Shown: positions 17,299 through 26,868, numbered from the stretch's first letter. The stretch is DNA of 50,207 nucleotides from Gammaproteobacteria bacterium (GCA_026707905.1 JAPOVY010000112.1:1-50207), one strand, 5' to 3'. Notes: generated by a model not told the origin, from the letters alone. Numbers and translations: made by a program.

Positions 17299-18282
17299 GT
17301 GGCGGCACATCGCGCAGGATTCGTTGAATCAATAGGCAATACGCCTTTGATTCGTTTAAATGCAGTTTCAGAAAGTACCGGTTGCGAGATATTTGGCAAA
17401 GCGGAGTTTTTAAATCCTGGCGGGTCAGTCAAAGATCGAGCCGCATGGTGGATGATCCGCGAAGCCGAGAATAGCGGGGAACTAAGACCAGGTGGAACCG
17501 TTGTAGAAGGTACAGCCGGTAATACGGGGATTGGACTAGCGCACATCTGCAATGCAAGGGGATACAAGTGCGTCATCTACATGCCCGATAACCAATCAAG
17601 GGAAAAGGTAGAGATACTTAAAACGCTTGGTGCCGAAGTGCGCGTCGTTCCAACGGTTCCGTACAAAGATGACGATAACTATCAAAAACAAGCGGGGCGT
17701 TACGCAGCAACTCTTCAAGACGGAATCTGGGCGAATCAATTCGACAATACGGCAAATAATCTCGCCCACTACGAATCAACAGGTCCTGAAATCTGGCAGG
17801 ACACAGATCACGATATTTCGGCGTTTGTTTGCTCAGTCGGCACGGGAGGCACGATTGCAGGCGTATCGCAGTATCTCAAAGAGCAGAGCGAAGACGTTCA
17901 GATCGTGCTGTCGGATTGCATGGGGAGCGCACTGTATAGCTACGTCACGACTGGTGAAACCGTGATGAGCGAAGGTCCATCGATAACGGAAGGTATAGGC
18001 AATAGTCGCGTTACCGATAACTTTGCAGAGGCTCGCGTCGACTGGGCAGTCCAGATCAGCGATCAAGAGATGGTCGACCTTATCTATCGGATTCTGCGTG
18101 AGGAAGGCTGGTTTCTTGGTTCAAGCAGCGGTATCAACATTTGTGGTGCCGTAGAAGTGGCTAAGAAGCTCGGACCAGGACATACTGTGGTGACGATGCT
18201 GTGCGACACTGGGAGCAAGTACCAATCAACGCTGTTTGATCGGACGTGGCTCACGGAGCAGAATCTGTTTGTTAAGGGCTAG
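17299..18282 (+). CDS. Cysteine-synthase-like PLP-dependent enzyme
   Basis: Fold type II PLP enzyme (327 residues) of the CysK/CysM/cystathionine beta-synthase group. Key elements are NTPLIRLN, the PLP-lysine motif NPGGSVKDRAA (Lys near residue 45), the phosphate/substrate loop EGTAGNTGIGLA, a GTGGTIAGV phosphate-binding loop, and a C-terminal GSSSGINICGA. It should catalyse beta-replacement on O-acetylserine or a related substrate; strict cysteine synthase versus another beta-substituting activity cannot be decided from sequence alone. Start is GTG at 17299 with only a weak AGG upstream. It is monocistronic. Confidence 0.85.
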   Translation: MAAHRAGFVESIGNTPLIRLNAVSESTGCEIFGKAEFLNPGGSVKDRAAWWMIREAENSGELRPGGTVVEGTAGNTGIGLAHICNARGYKCVIYMPDNQSREKVEILKTLGAEVRVVPTVPYKDDDNYQKQAGRYAATLQDGIWANQFDNTANNLAHYESTGPEIWQDTDHDISAFVCSVGTGGTIAGVSQYLKEQSEDVQIVLSDCMGSALYSYVTTGETVMSEGPSITEGIGNSRVTDNFAEARVDWAVQISDQEMVDLIYRILREEGWFLGSSSGINICGAVEVAKKLGPGHTVVTMLCDTGSKYQSTLFDRTWLTEQNLFVKG

Positions 18283-18650
18283 ATTAGGGAATATTGAGTA
18301 GTTTCTGCTAAATTGCGAGAACCCGTTGATTTCTCCCGTTCAATCGGAGGGAAACGCAACGCGTTGACGTTGAAATTCGAAACTGTATAAGGTTCATGCG
18401 ACATCACACTGGCGTTGTATAACGACTGATTCGCTTAGATTTACAGCGAACGTTGCGTTCCGCTACGTAATGACCGCGATTCGCAGTGCGGTAATGCGCG
18501 GTAAAAAGCGATCGACCATAGAGTGATTTCCGATTTGATAGTTGTCGCGATAGCATCGATTTTCACTGTGACTGCGATGGAATCAGGCATATCGCTAGGG
18601 ATCGATTCCTATACTCTTACTGACTCTTTTGGTGAAGGAGAGCGTCGCGT
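18283..18650. other. Gap of 368 bases without a gene
   Basis: I find no open frame with coding character. It carries the ribosome binding site GAAGGAG (18634-18640) for the downstream gene and a possible -10 (TATACT near 18610) without a convincing -35 element. Confidence 0.4.
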
Positions 18651-19769
18651 TTGAGTTTAAGCATCAATGTTGAAAACAGCGAAGTTACGCAGGGACAATG
18701 TCGTCGCTTGCGTAAGTCGGCAGCAAATAGATGTAGACGATTCGTTCTCCTCGCAAGTTTGCTTTGGTTCGGAATAACGACGGTAAATCTCGGCGGAGAG
18801 GGCTCCGATGAGCGTTTACCTACGCTCAATGCGCCGACGAAGAGCAAACCAAGAATGCCGAAATACCCAATTCGGCAGCTATCCAAAGGAGAGGAAGGAT
18901 GGGTGCAATTGCACGCGATGATTAGCCCTGAGGGTGAGCCGTACGACATTGTCGTCGAGGATGCTGTCGGTCACCCCTCCTTCAGCGCCGCAGCAATTCA
19001 AGCTTTCAAACGATCAAGATTCAACCCAGGCACCATTGACGGCGAGCCAGTAGATAGTGTGTACTCACAAAAATTCAAGTTTGCAATCGAAGCTAAAAAC
19101 AGAAATCGTTACTTCCCTTCGTTTCGACCCGCGTTTAGCACTGTGTTGGCGGCGATCCAAGACAGAAATATGGAACGCGCAACCAAGCAACTCGTTAGGC
19201 TTGGTGAAATGAGAAGAACGCTCTACGAGGATGCGTTGTATTGGACTGCTAAGTTTTATTTCGAGCGTGAATGGGGGACGCCGCGAGCTCAACTGGACGC
19301 CTTAGGTAAGGCTATCGCGTATGAATCCTCGTCAAGTTATTTAGAACCGAGTTTATTTCAGCAATTGCTATGGTCACGCCTCCAACTTCAACTCGAACTA
19401 AGACAATATATGGTTGCTTTGCGCACGATTAAGCTGATTGAAGATCTCGATCAGACCAGCGACGCCGAGTTGGATGAACTAGCTACTAAGCGTGAAGCGA
19501 TTAACGCGTTGAGAGACTCAGAACAGACTTTTCTGGTGTCCGGACGCTTGGATTTGAACGGTAAATGGTCCCATACCATGATGCGGAACAAATTCGCGGT
19601 CATTGATGTCGACGGCATTTTGAATGAGTATTCGCTCTACTGTCAGAATGATTTTCTCAGATTTCCGCACAAACGTGATTACGAATACGCGATAGATGGT
19701 GCTCATGGTCAATGTTGGCTTCGAGCAATTGGTAAACCTGATACGACGTTCACATACGTTCAGCTATGA
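18651..19769 (+). CDS. TonB C-terminal-domain protein with a helical repeat tail
   Basis: A 372-residue protein with a basic N-terminus, one hydrophobic segment (residues ~31-47, RFVLLASLLWFGITTV) and then a TonB/TolA-like C-terminal domain (residues ~65-135: YPIRQLSKGEEGWVQLHAMI ... GHPSFSAAAIQAFKRSRFNP). Remarkably the TonB-like domain is followed by ~240 residues of mainly helical, repeat-like sequence instead of ending the protein, and the Pro-rich periplasmic spacer of classical TonB is absent. It is probably an envelope protein rather than the energy transducer itself; no ExbB/ExbD is nearby. TTG start with a GAAGGAG ribosome binding site 10 bp upstream. Confidence 0.72.
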   Translation: MSLSINVENSEVTQGQCRRLRKSAANRCRRFVLLASLLWFGITTVNLGGEGSDERLPTLNAPTKSKPRMPKYPIRQLSKGEEGWVQLHAMISPEGEPYDIVVEDAVGHPSFSAAAIQAFKRSRFNPGTIDGEPVDSVYSQKFKFAIEAKNRNRYFPSFRPAFSTVLAAIQDRNMERATKQLVRLGEMRRTLYEDALYWTAKFYFEREWGTPRAQLDALGKAIAYESSSSYLEPSLFQQLLWSRLQLQLELRQYMVALRTIKLIEDLDQTSDAELDELATKREAINALRDSEQTFLVSGRLDLNGKWSHTMMRNKFAVIDVDGILNEYSLYCQNDFLRFPHKRDYEYAIDGAHGQCWLRAIGKPDTTFTYVQL

Positions 19770-20142
19770 AAATCAGCCAGTAGCTATTTAGCGAATCAAT
19801 CGAAACTTAAGACGTATGGTCTGCGGTGTTGCAAACCTGAAACACACGCGCAACAATACCTGAAGACAATCGCAAAATATCGAGGTACGCTTTCGCGCTG
19901 AGTGTGCGTGTGGCCAAAGTGCGCATGACAGTTACTACCGGTCGTGATTTCTGTCGTGTTGCTTTATGTCTCGGTTGCTCGTTTTTCGATTCCATCTATA
20001 GAAGCGATCATGGTCACACGAATAAGTCCACGTAGTAGCAACTCGATTTACTGGATCAGTGAATTACTCTGCCGATTCCTAGAACGTGTTTTACTAGCGT
20101 CGGAACGCTTCTGATTCGTGGTTTGAAGCTAGAGCGTTGCAG
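19770..20142. other. Gap of 373 bases between convergent genes
   Basis: Lies between the 3' ends of the TonB-CTD gene and the aminotransferase gene. A 62-codon frame on the minus strand (19807-19995) has no recognisable domain or ribosome binding site, and I do not call it. No clear terminator hairpin is seen. Confidence 0.4.
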
Positions 20143-21528
20143 TCAGGAGTTTGTTAAGACAGTATCCTCCCATTCGCCAAGCATTGCGAGTAAACGACGC
20201 ATCATCTCCTCGACCTCTTCTCCACTGATCGATATAGGAGGTGAGATCCATATGGGTATGCCTCTTGACAAGCCGGGGTGGCGGGAGGAACCACTCAAGG
20301 TGCTATACATAGCGAGCCCATGTTTGAGGGCAAAAGACTGAAATAAGGTCTGAGCACCGACGCTCCGATCGAAGAAGGTCATCGTTTCCTTGTCGGCGAC
20401 AAGCTCTAGAACCATCATCAGACCCCAACCCCGTACGTCTGCAACAGTTGGATGCGAAAGCAATTCATCGCGATACGAAAAGACACGCTCGCTCTGACGA
20501 TTGCAGTTCTCGATCAGTGCTTCATCGCGGATCACATTAATGAGCTCGCATCCCGCCGCACAACCTAAGGGATGTCCGCCAAATGTGTACCCGTGTACGA
20601 AAGGCGTGCCCTGTTCAAACGGCGCATTGATCCTGCTCGAGACAGAGACGGCACCGAACGGTACGTAACAGCTCGAGATGCCTTTAGCCATCGCCATGAT
20701 ATCGGGTTGAACACCGAAGTGTTCCATGCCGAACCACTTGCCAGTGCGACCGAATCCAGTTACAACTTCGTCGGCGATTAGCAACACTTCATAGTGGTCG
20801 CAAATCTCGCGAATCTTCTCCCAGTAGCTTTTAGGTGGCACGCACGCATAGTCGGCTCCACAGCCATGTGGCGTAGCAAGAAACGCAGAAACTGAGTTGG
20901 CACCAGCGTAGTGAATCGCGAATTCGAGCGCCTGTGCACATTGGACTCCCCATTCCTCGCGCGACATTCCCGAAGGTCGGTCGAAGTCGGAGTACTGGCG
21001 AATACTGGGCCACTTTGGCAACATAGGCTCAAATACGGCTTGCGTACTCGGATTGTGCGATACCCCTAGAGTCGCGAGCGTCATACCGTGGTAGGAATCC
21101 CGGTGGCTAATCACTTTGTATTTCGCGGGATTTCCAAGAGCTACCTGAGCCTGGCGAGCGACTTTGATTGCGGTTTCAACCGCTTCAGACCCACCCGAAA
21201 CGAGGTACGTGAAATCAAGATCACCCGGCGTGATCTCCGCGAGCATGCGACAAAACTCGGCTCGTTTAGGATCGGCAAGCGAAGGATGCGTGTAGTTGTA
21301 GCTCTCGAGCTGCCTCACAATCGCCTGCTTCATGCGTGGATGGTTGTGTGGGAGATTGACCGCCATCGGTCCGCCAGAAACATCGAAGTAGCGATTGCCG
21401 TCGCGATCAAAGATGAACACGCCTTCGGCACGTTCAATTTCGACATTCATTGGGTGGTACGCAAAGACATGTTGCCAATCGCCTTCCGGTGTCAGCGTAT
21501 CGGGTAGGTTATGGCCAAGGTCGGTCAT
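20143..21528 (-). CDS. Class III aminotransferase
   Basis: PLP-dependent class III (omega) aminotransferase, 461 residues. Motifs in order: FDVSGGPMAVNLPHNHPRM (N-terminal substrate-binding region), SGGSEAVETAIKVAR (phosphate binding), SYHGMTLATLG, the catalytic-aspartate region LLIADEVVTGFGRTG and the PLP lysine in MAMAKGISS, then HGYTFGGHPLGCAAG. Such enzymes transfer amino groups from omega-amino acids, diamines or beta-amino acids to pyruvate or 2-oxoglutarate; the precise donor is not predictable. It lies just downstream, on the same strand, of the peptide-transporter operon (270-bp gap), so it may process imported substrates but likely has its own promoter. Confidence 0.88.
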   Translation of the reverse strand: MTDLGHNLPDTLTPEGDWQHVFAYHPMNVEIERAEGVFIFDRDGNRYFDVSGGPMAVNLPHNHPRMKQAIVRQLESYNYTHPSLADPKRAEFCRMLAEITPGDLDFTYLVSGGSEAVETAIKVARQAQVALGNPAKYKVISHRDSYHGMTLATLGVSHNPSTQAVFEPMLPKWPSIRQYSDFDRPSGMSREEWGVQCAQALEFAIHYAGANSVSAFLATPHGCGADYACVPPKSYWEKIREICDHYEVLLIADEVVTGFGRTGKWFGMEHFGVQPDIMAMAKGISSCYVPFGAVSVSSRINAPFEQGTPFVHGYTFGGHPLGCAAGCELINVIRDEALIENCNRQSERVFSYRDELLSHPTVADVRGWGLMMVLELVADKETMTFFDRSVGAQTLFQSFALKHGLAMYSTLSGSSRHPGLSRGIPIWISPPISISGEEVEEMMRRLLAMLGEWEDTVLTNS

Positions 21529-21797
21529 CGGATTGTCGTGCCGTTGCGAAACGGGCGATCATAACACTGGAATGAGATCGAGGTCCGTTTCCGCGTCACG
21601 TTGAACAAACGCTTCTTCCTAGTTGCTTTCATCAAGTCAATTTCGCATGCAGCGCCGTCAACCAACTGGCAAATCGCGATCGCAGCGTTGGCTTAGCATG
21701 CGTCGTAAAACGGCTTAGATCACTAAAACGTCAGGACTAGCATCTGTATTTTTGAGTTTTCGGTCAGACGTTGTATACCCAAACCGAGATACGATGA

Positions 21798-23495
21798 TTA
21801 AGAGGATAGGTTGGCGATCGGTTCTACTTTGGCTACTGGAACTGGTAATCCGCTGACAGGGGCTTCATAGCGGTAGACGCCACCACGCCGATCACCGTCG
21901 ACGCCATTCGATCCGGAGACGATATAGAGTGTCCTAAGACCTGCGCCGCCGAAACATACGCTGGTACACATTGGCACTGGGATCGAAATAAACGCGCGTT
22001 GATTTCCATCAGGGTGTATGACTGCAACACCTCCTGCCCCCGCGTTCGCTACCCAAATCGAACCATCTTCAGCGACGGCTAAGCCGTCAGGTGCACCATT
22101 TTCAAATTCGTGAAAAACTTCGCGTGGTTTAAGGTCGCCGTTACGTGCCACTTCATATCGATATATCTGACTTCGACGCGAATCCGAGTGGTAGAGCACG
22201 CGTCCATTTGGACTGAATCCGAGACCGTTCGTGAGTTGTACATCTTCCGCCACGACGCGGCTTCTTCCATCCAGATCGATTAGATAAAGGTCACCAGCTC
22301 GCGGTTCGAGTCCGTCGTCAAATACCGGACTTGAACCTAGTGAACCTACATAAATCCGTCCCGCCGTGTCCGTGGTCAGATCGTTGTAGCCGACGTTGCC
22401 GTTGTCAGGATCGCGATCCAACAACAGAATGCTCTCGGTTTCGCCAAAGCGTTTGAGTGATACGTTCTTCCCGCTTACTACCAGTCCGCCTTCAGCGTGA
22501 AGCGCCATGCCGCCGATTCCTCGTCGGTGTTCAAAAACCGGTTCGACTTCTTTGCTGTCGTTGACGGAATACACACCACCGAAAATAACATCGCTGAACA
22601 TTAATCCGTAGTCGTCATCCCAAACTGGACCTTCAACGAGTCCATAGCCATTCGCCACAGGTTCAGGTTCGTCTAGGATCGTTCGATCCTCGGGAGTCAT
22701 ACGGACGTCTGGGTCGGGTGAAGGGATGGCAGATAGTAAGAGTCGGGTGTAGTTCCGTTGCGGGTGATCGAACACGTAATCCACGTTACCCCGTTCAACT
22801 ACGACGCCGTTGTGCATGACTAGAACGTTGTTACATATATGCCGTACAACCGCCAAGTCGTGCGCTACAAAAATGTAAGTGAGCTGGAGTGTCTTCTGTA
22901 AATCCTCGAGCAAGTTGATGATTTGGGCTTGAACTGAGACGTCAAGTGCAGACACGGTCTCATCGCACACGACGAGATTAGGATTCAGAATAAGTGCGCG
23001 AGCGATTCCGATGCGTTGTCGTTGACCGCCTGAAAAGGCATGAGGATAGCGCGTTAGTGAATCTTGGCTGAGCTGAACGAGATCGAGCATTTCACGAACT
23101 CTCACAAGTCGCTCAGTGCTATCGCCCTCATCGTGAATGATCAGTGGTTCTTCGATGATTTGTCGAACTGTCATTCGGGGATTCAAAGATGAGTAAGGGT
23201 CTTGAAAGACCATCTGCATCTCTTTCCGAAGGGGTACGAGTTCCTTGTGTCGTAGCGACGAGAGTGAAACCCAACCATCTTGTTCGCTGTTGAATTCGAC
23301 GGTGCCGCCACGATCGGGATCGATCGCGCGCAAGATGCATCGGGCAAGCGTCGTTTTTCCTGAACCGGATTCACCTACAACACCGAGGGTATCGGCTCTC
23401 TTCAGATCGAAAGACACATCGCGAAGGGCGACGTGTTCATCAAAAGTCTTGCTGAGATGCCGGACTTTTAGGATTAGATCGTCGTCATTCGACAT
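21798..23495 (-). CDS. Peptide ABC transporter ATPase fused to an SMP-30/gluconolactonase propeller
   Basis: One 565-residue frame with two domains. Residues 1-~262 are a DppF/OppF-type ATPase: Walker A (GESGSGKTT, 41-49), signature (FSGGQRQR, 154-161), Walker B (VVCDETVSALD; the usual DEP is DET) and switch His (VAHDLAVV), ending with the oligopeptide-ATPase C-terminal motif (HPQRNYTRLLLSAIPSPDP). Residues ~280-565 are a six-bladed SMP-30/regucalcin/gluconolactonase propeller with the metal ligands in place: Glu in LVEGPVWDD, Asn in TNGLGFSPNG and Asp in PDGLAVAEDG. It is the last gene of the transporter operon. An internal Met (M266, 22700) could allow separate translation, but I see no strong ribosome binding site. 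Confidence 0.87.
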   Translation of the reverse strand: MSNDDDLILKVRHLSKTFDEHVALRDVSFDLKRADTLGVVGESGSGKTTLARCILRAIDPDRGGTVEFNSEQDGWVSLSSLRHKELVPLRKEMQMVFQDPYSSLNPRMTVRQIIEEPLIIHDEGDSTERLVRVREMLDLVQLSQDSLTRYPHAFSGGQRQRIGIARALILNPNLVVCDETVSALDVSVQAQIINLLEDLQKTLQLTYIFVAHDLAVVRHICNNVLVMHNGVVVERGNVDYVFDHPQRNYTRLLLSAIPSPDPDVRMTPEDRTILDEPEPVANGYGLVEGPVWDDDYGLMFSDVIFGGVYSVNDSKEVEPVFEHRRGIGGMALHAEGGLVVSGKNVSLKRFGETESILLLDRDPDNGNVGYNDLTTDTAGRIYVGSLGSSPVFDDGLEPRAGDLYLIDLDGRSRVVAEDVQLTNGLGFSPNGRVLYHSDSRRSQIYRYEVARNGDLKPREVFHEFENGAPDGLAVAEDGSIWVANAGAGGVAVIHPDGNQRAFISIPVPMCTSVCFGGAGLRTLYIVSGSNGVDGDRRGGVYRYEAPVSGLPVPVAKVEPIANLSS

Positions 23496-23504
23496 CTGCA
23501 GTAC

Positions 23505-24428
23505 TCACGGAAGACTCACTAATCGTCCTTCACCAACCTCTTTGAGGGGAAATGGTGTAGTAATGTCAGCGTCTCCGACCGCCGTCGCTATGGTCGACAG
23601 TCGTACATTTTTCGGCACATTTCCTGGAATAGCCGCCAGGAGACCTTTCGTGTAAGGATGAAGCGGATCTTTCAATACCTGTCTAACGGTACCAATCTCA
23701 AGTACGCGTCCTTGATACATGACAACGACGTAGTCGGCAATTTGTGCGACGATGCCAATGTCGTGCGTGATAAAGATGATTGAGTTGCTTAACTCCTCCT
23801 GCAAATCTTTAATGAGCGTTAGGATCTCGGCCTGAATCGTCACGTCGAGCGCAGTGGTTGGTTCGTCGCAGATCAATACCTCCGGGTTACACACGAGCGC
23901 CATCGCGATGACCACTCTTTGGCGCATTCCGCCAGAGAATTCAAAAGGATACATTTGAATTCGCGTGTCGATATCGGGAATGCCGACTCGCCGCAGCATG
24001 TCATGTGCTTCGACCATCGCGGCGTCTTTTGATACGTCACGGTGACACAGAATTGCTTCGGCCACTTGGTTGCCAACTCGATAAACGGGGGACAACGCCG
24101 TCATTGGTTCTTGGAACACCATGCTTATCAGTCCACCGTGAAGGTCGTAGATACGCGGGTCGCGTTCCCCAATGGCGACGACATCAAATGACTCGGTTCT
24201 TGAAGGGTTAAACTGAATAGAACCGCTTACGATCTCACCGGGTGGCTGCAAAAGCCGCATGATGCAGTTCGCAGTGACGGATTTACCGGAACCAGACTCT
24301 CCTACGATCGCGGTAACCTTGCCTCGAGGTACGTCGAAATTTACGTCGTTAAGAGCATTCGTTATGCCTGTGTCGGTTCGAAACCGGACGCCCAGTTTGC
24401 GAATTTCGAGAATGTTGTCGGTCATCAT
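23505..24428 (-). CDS. Peptide ABC transporter ATPase (DppD/OppD type)
   Basis: ATP-binding subunit of a dipeptide/oligopeptide importer (307 residues). It contains Walker A (GESGSGKS), a Q-loop (MVFQEPMTALSP), the signature FSGGMRQR, Walker B (VLICDEPTTALD) and switch His (ITHDIG), with the peptide-ATPase C-terminal region (HPYTKGLLAAIPG). It pairs with the second ATPase encoded 9 bp downstream to drive the two permeases encoded upstream. Its ATG overlaps the permease stop codon (ATGA at 24425-24428), indicating translational coupling within one operon. Confidence 0.9.
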   Translation of the reverse strand: MMTDNILEIRKLGVRFRTDTGITNALNDVNFDVPRGKVTAIVGESGSGKSVTANCIMRLLQPPGEIVSGSIQFNPSRTESFDVVAIGERDPRIYDLHGGLISMVFQEPMTALSPVYRVGNQVAEAILCHRDVSKDAAMVEAHDMLRRVGIPDIDTRIQMYPFEFSGGMRQRVVIAMALVCNPEVLICDEPTTALDVTIQAEILTLIKDLQEELSNSIIFITHDIGIVAQIADYVVVMYQGRVLEIGTVRQVLKDPLHPYTKGLLAAIPGNVPKNVRLSTIATAVGDADITTPFPLKEVGEGRLVSLP

Positions 24429-25579
24429 TGACCGCCCATGTTGTATGGATCGGCCGCGTCACGCAAGCCGTCGCCGAGAATATTGAACGCCATTACCGCG
24501 ATGACCACAAAGAGTCCGGGATACAGAATCCATGGGGTCATGGAAATCACCTGGTAGTTTTGCGCTTGTTCCATTAGCACACCCCAGCTAACGATGGGCG
24601 GCCGAATTCCAATACCCAGAAAACTGAGTGCGGTTTCACCCAAGATGACGCCCGGAACGGCGAGCGTCGCCGTGGTGATCGTGTGACTCAGGAAGCTCGG
24701 CATCATGTGTTTAAAAATGATGCGGTTTTGACCACTACCAATCAGTCGTGCTGCGATCACGAAATCTTCATTCCTTAGCGCAAGGAAACGCCCGCGGACT
24801 TGCCGCGCGAGTGCCGTCCAACCGAATAATGAGAGGATGATCGTGACGCCAAAGTAGATTCGCAACGAACTCCAATGTGCCGGTAATGCGGCGGTAAGCG
24901 CCATCCAGAGGGGTAAGGTTGGCAAAGACTGTAACACCTCAATCATGCGTTGGACGATACGATCGATCCATCCGCCCAGGTACCCGGCGAATCCTCCGAA
25001 AAGAACGCCGAGGAACAATGTCAGTCCAATCCCAAGCATGCCGATTGATAGTGATATACGACCACCGTATATCACCCGAGAGAAAACGTCGCGACCTAGT
25101 TGATCTGTACCTAAAAAATGAATGTAGCCTTCGCCCTCGTCGTTCTCCGCTATGAAGAAGTGAATATCACCATCGAACAGGTTCCATAGTTCGTACGCTT
25201 CACCACGGGCAAAGAATCGAAGAGGGTAAATCTTCTCAGGATTCTCTGAGTATTCGCGAGCCCACGTTTGCTCGTTTATATGGAGGTCGTAGCCGTATAC
25301 GAATGGACGTATGTGAAAAGTACCGTCGTGTTCAAAAAATCGAACGTTCATCGGTGGTGCATTGATGGCACCAACATTGCGGGACGTGGTTGCGTAGGGG
25401 GCAAAAAACTCGGCAAATCCGGTAACCAAGTACATAACGATCAAGATGACCGCGCTGATCAATGCGAGACGATGGCGCTTAAATCGTCGCCAAGCCAGTT
25501 GTTGTGGCGTTAGGAAGTTGAGTTCATCTGGAGTCTCAATCGCGATTGGCTGAGGACGCTCGAGAGCTACTTCACTCAT
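24425..25579 (-). CDS. Peptide ABC transporter permease (DppC/OppC type)
   Basis: Inner-membrane permease with about six transmembrane segments and the EAA-loop region (LVARQVRGRFLALRNEDFVIAAR-like; ARLIGSGQNRIIFKHMMPS) that docks on the ATPases. An OppC N-terminal domain precedes it (RRFKRHRLALISAVI). Between the first and second membrane segments there is an unusually long periplasmic insert (~120 residues), typical of the extended OppC/YejE-like group. I start at ATG 25579 (GAGGA ribosome binding site, 6-nt spacer); an in-frame start at 25606 lies inside the upstream permease gene. It overlaps that gene by 8 bp. Confidence 0.88.
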   Translation of the reverse strand: MSEVALERPQPIAIETPDELNFLTPQQLAWRRFKRHRLALISAVILIVMYLVTGFAEFFAPYATTSRNVGAINAPPMNVRFFEHDGTFHIRPFVYGYDLHINEQTWAREYSENPEKIYPLRFFARGEAYELWNLFDGDIHFFIAENDEGEGYIHFLGTDQLGRDVFSRVIYGGRISLSIGMLGIGLTLFLGVLFGGFAGYLGGWIDRIVQRMIEVLQSLPTLPLWMALTAALPAHWSSLRIYFGVTIILSLFGWTALARQVRGRFLALRNEDFVIAARLIGSGQNRIIFKHMMPSFLSHTITTATLAVPGVILGETALSFLGIGIRPPIVSWGVLMEQAQNYQVISMTPWILYPGLFVVIAVMAFNILGDGLRDAADPYNMGGQ

Positions 25580-26555
25580 ATCGAATCCTCGGGTCAGACC
25601 ATGCAAGAACCAGATCAGAGATCAACATCCCGACGACCGTCAGAATCGCAAGCAACATCAGGAAACTACCTGCGAGATACATATCCTGGGCCAGCAACGC
25701 TTGTAGGAGCATTCGACCAGTCGTCGGAAGATTGAGAACCATAGACACGATCGCCTCGCCAGAAATCAAGGTAGGCAGGAGAAGCCCCAACGTACTTATG
25801 AAAGGATTGATCGCAATTCGTAACGGATACTTAAAAATGAGCTTGATAGGTTTTACACCTTTGGCACGAGCTGTAACGACGTAAGGTTTATTGAGTTCAT
25901 CTAGCAGATTCGCTCGTAGGATTCGCATGGTTACCGCGGTACCGCCCATTCCAACAACGCTGCCGGGGATCCACAGACGCGATAGCAAGTCGAATAGTTT
26001 GGGAATCGAAAATGGTTGATCGCGGAATTCCATCGAGTACAGTCCTCCGATGGATATTCCAAACCATTCCCAAGCAAAGAACATGACGAGCAACGCTAAG
26101 AGGAAATTGGGGGTTGCGAGGCCGACTAGTGCAACAACGGTTATGAAGTAATCGCCGATAGAGTACTGTCGTACTGCAGAGTAGATGCCAAACGGAACAG
26201 CGACCACCCACGTGAATATCACTGCCGAGATAGTGATCAGTAGCGTGTAACCAAGACGCTCCCATACTAATTCGTTAACTGGTTTTGAGTAGATGTACGA
26301 ATAACCTAGATCGCCTTGTACGAAGTTAAAGATCCAGTTCAAGTATTGCAGAAATAGCGGTTTATCTAGGTTGTAACGAGCCCTGAGGTTCTGAACGTAC
26401 TCGTCGGAAGCTTGCATGCCCGAGGCTTCCATGCGTTCGAGTGTCGACGTGACAATATCGCCAGGTGGTAGTTGAATTACGACAAAGACAATTACGGATA
26501 TGAATGCAAGCGTCAGCACCATGGTGCCCATGCGCTTTATGACGTAGTGGAGCAT
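25572..26555 (-). CDS. Peptide ABC transporter permease (DppB/OppB type)
   Basis: Inner-membrane permease (327 residues, about six transmembrane segments) of the DppB/OppB family. The N-terminus has the typical first helix (YVIKRMGTMVLTLAFISVIVF), then PPGD, and a long periplasmic stretch with YNLDKPLFLQYLNW. The EAA loop is LDELNKPYVVTARAKGVKPI. It forms the transmembrane pore with the partner permease encoded downstream. A 28-bp gap separates it from the small membrane-protein gene upstream. Confidence 0.9.
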   Translation of the reverse strand: MLHYVIKRMGTMVLTLAFISVIVFVVIQLPPGDIVTSTLERMEASGMQASDEYVQNLRARYNLDKPLFLQYLNWIFNFVQGDLGYSYIYSKPVNELVWERLGYTLLITISAVIFTWVVAVPFGIYSAVRQYSIGDYFITVVALVGLATPNFLLALLVMFFAWEWFGISIGGLYSMEFRDQPFSIPKLFDLLSRLWIPGSVVGMGGTAVTMRILRANLLDELNKPYVVTARAKGVKPIKLIFKYPLRIAINPFISTLGLLLPTLISGEAIVSMVLNLPTTGRMLLQALLAQDMYLAGSFLMLLAILTVVGMLISDLVLAWSDPRIRYE

Positions 26556-26583
26556 TCAGATTTGTCCGCAGGTTAGCCGATTG

Positions 26584-26850
26584 TCAGAAGCGTTGCAAAG
26601 ATTTATCGTCAAGAAGGTCTAGCCCTACGAATTTCTCGAGGCGTCGCCTTTCGAGCAAGTGTTCGTAAATCGCCCATACTAAGCTACTTACGAACACTGT
26701 TAACACGAACACGACTGCGGCGACAACCCCTGCTACCCAGATCATTGCTAACACTGCGATAACAAGAAAACACGCAAGCCATAAAGTGCCGATGAACGCC
26801 AAGGCGAGCACTAGGAAAATGAGAATGAACGCGGCAGCAACGATTTCCAA
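26584..26850 (-). CDS. Small hydrophobic membrane protein within the peptide transporter operon
   Basis: 88 residues: almost entirely hydrophobic from residue 3 to ~63 (two or three membrane spans), then a charged cytoplasmic tail (EHLLERRRLEKFVGLDLLDD). It lies between the substrate-binding protein gene (18 bp upstream) and the DppB-type permease gene (28 bp downstream) on the same strand, so it is probably co-transcribed. Start is TTG at 26850 with only a weak GAGAG upstream. I do not recognise a family. It may be an accessory subunit or a spacer peptide; the coding assignment rests on hydrophobic periodicity and tight packing. Confidence 0.55.
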   Translation of the reverse strand: MEIVAAAFILIFLVLALAFIGTLWLACFLVIAVLAMIWVAGVVAAVVFVLTVFVSSLVWAIYEHLLERRRLEKFVGLDLLDDKSLQRF

Positions 26851-26868
26851 TGTTTGTACTCTCTAACA

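Noticed and set aside
19807..19995. 62-codon minus-strand frame in the gap between convergent genes
   Set aside because: No ribosome binding site, no recognisable motif, and lies in a non-conserved-looking gap.
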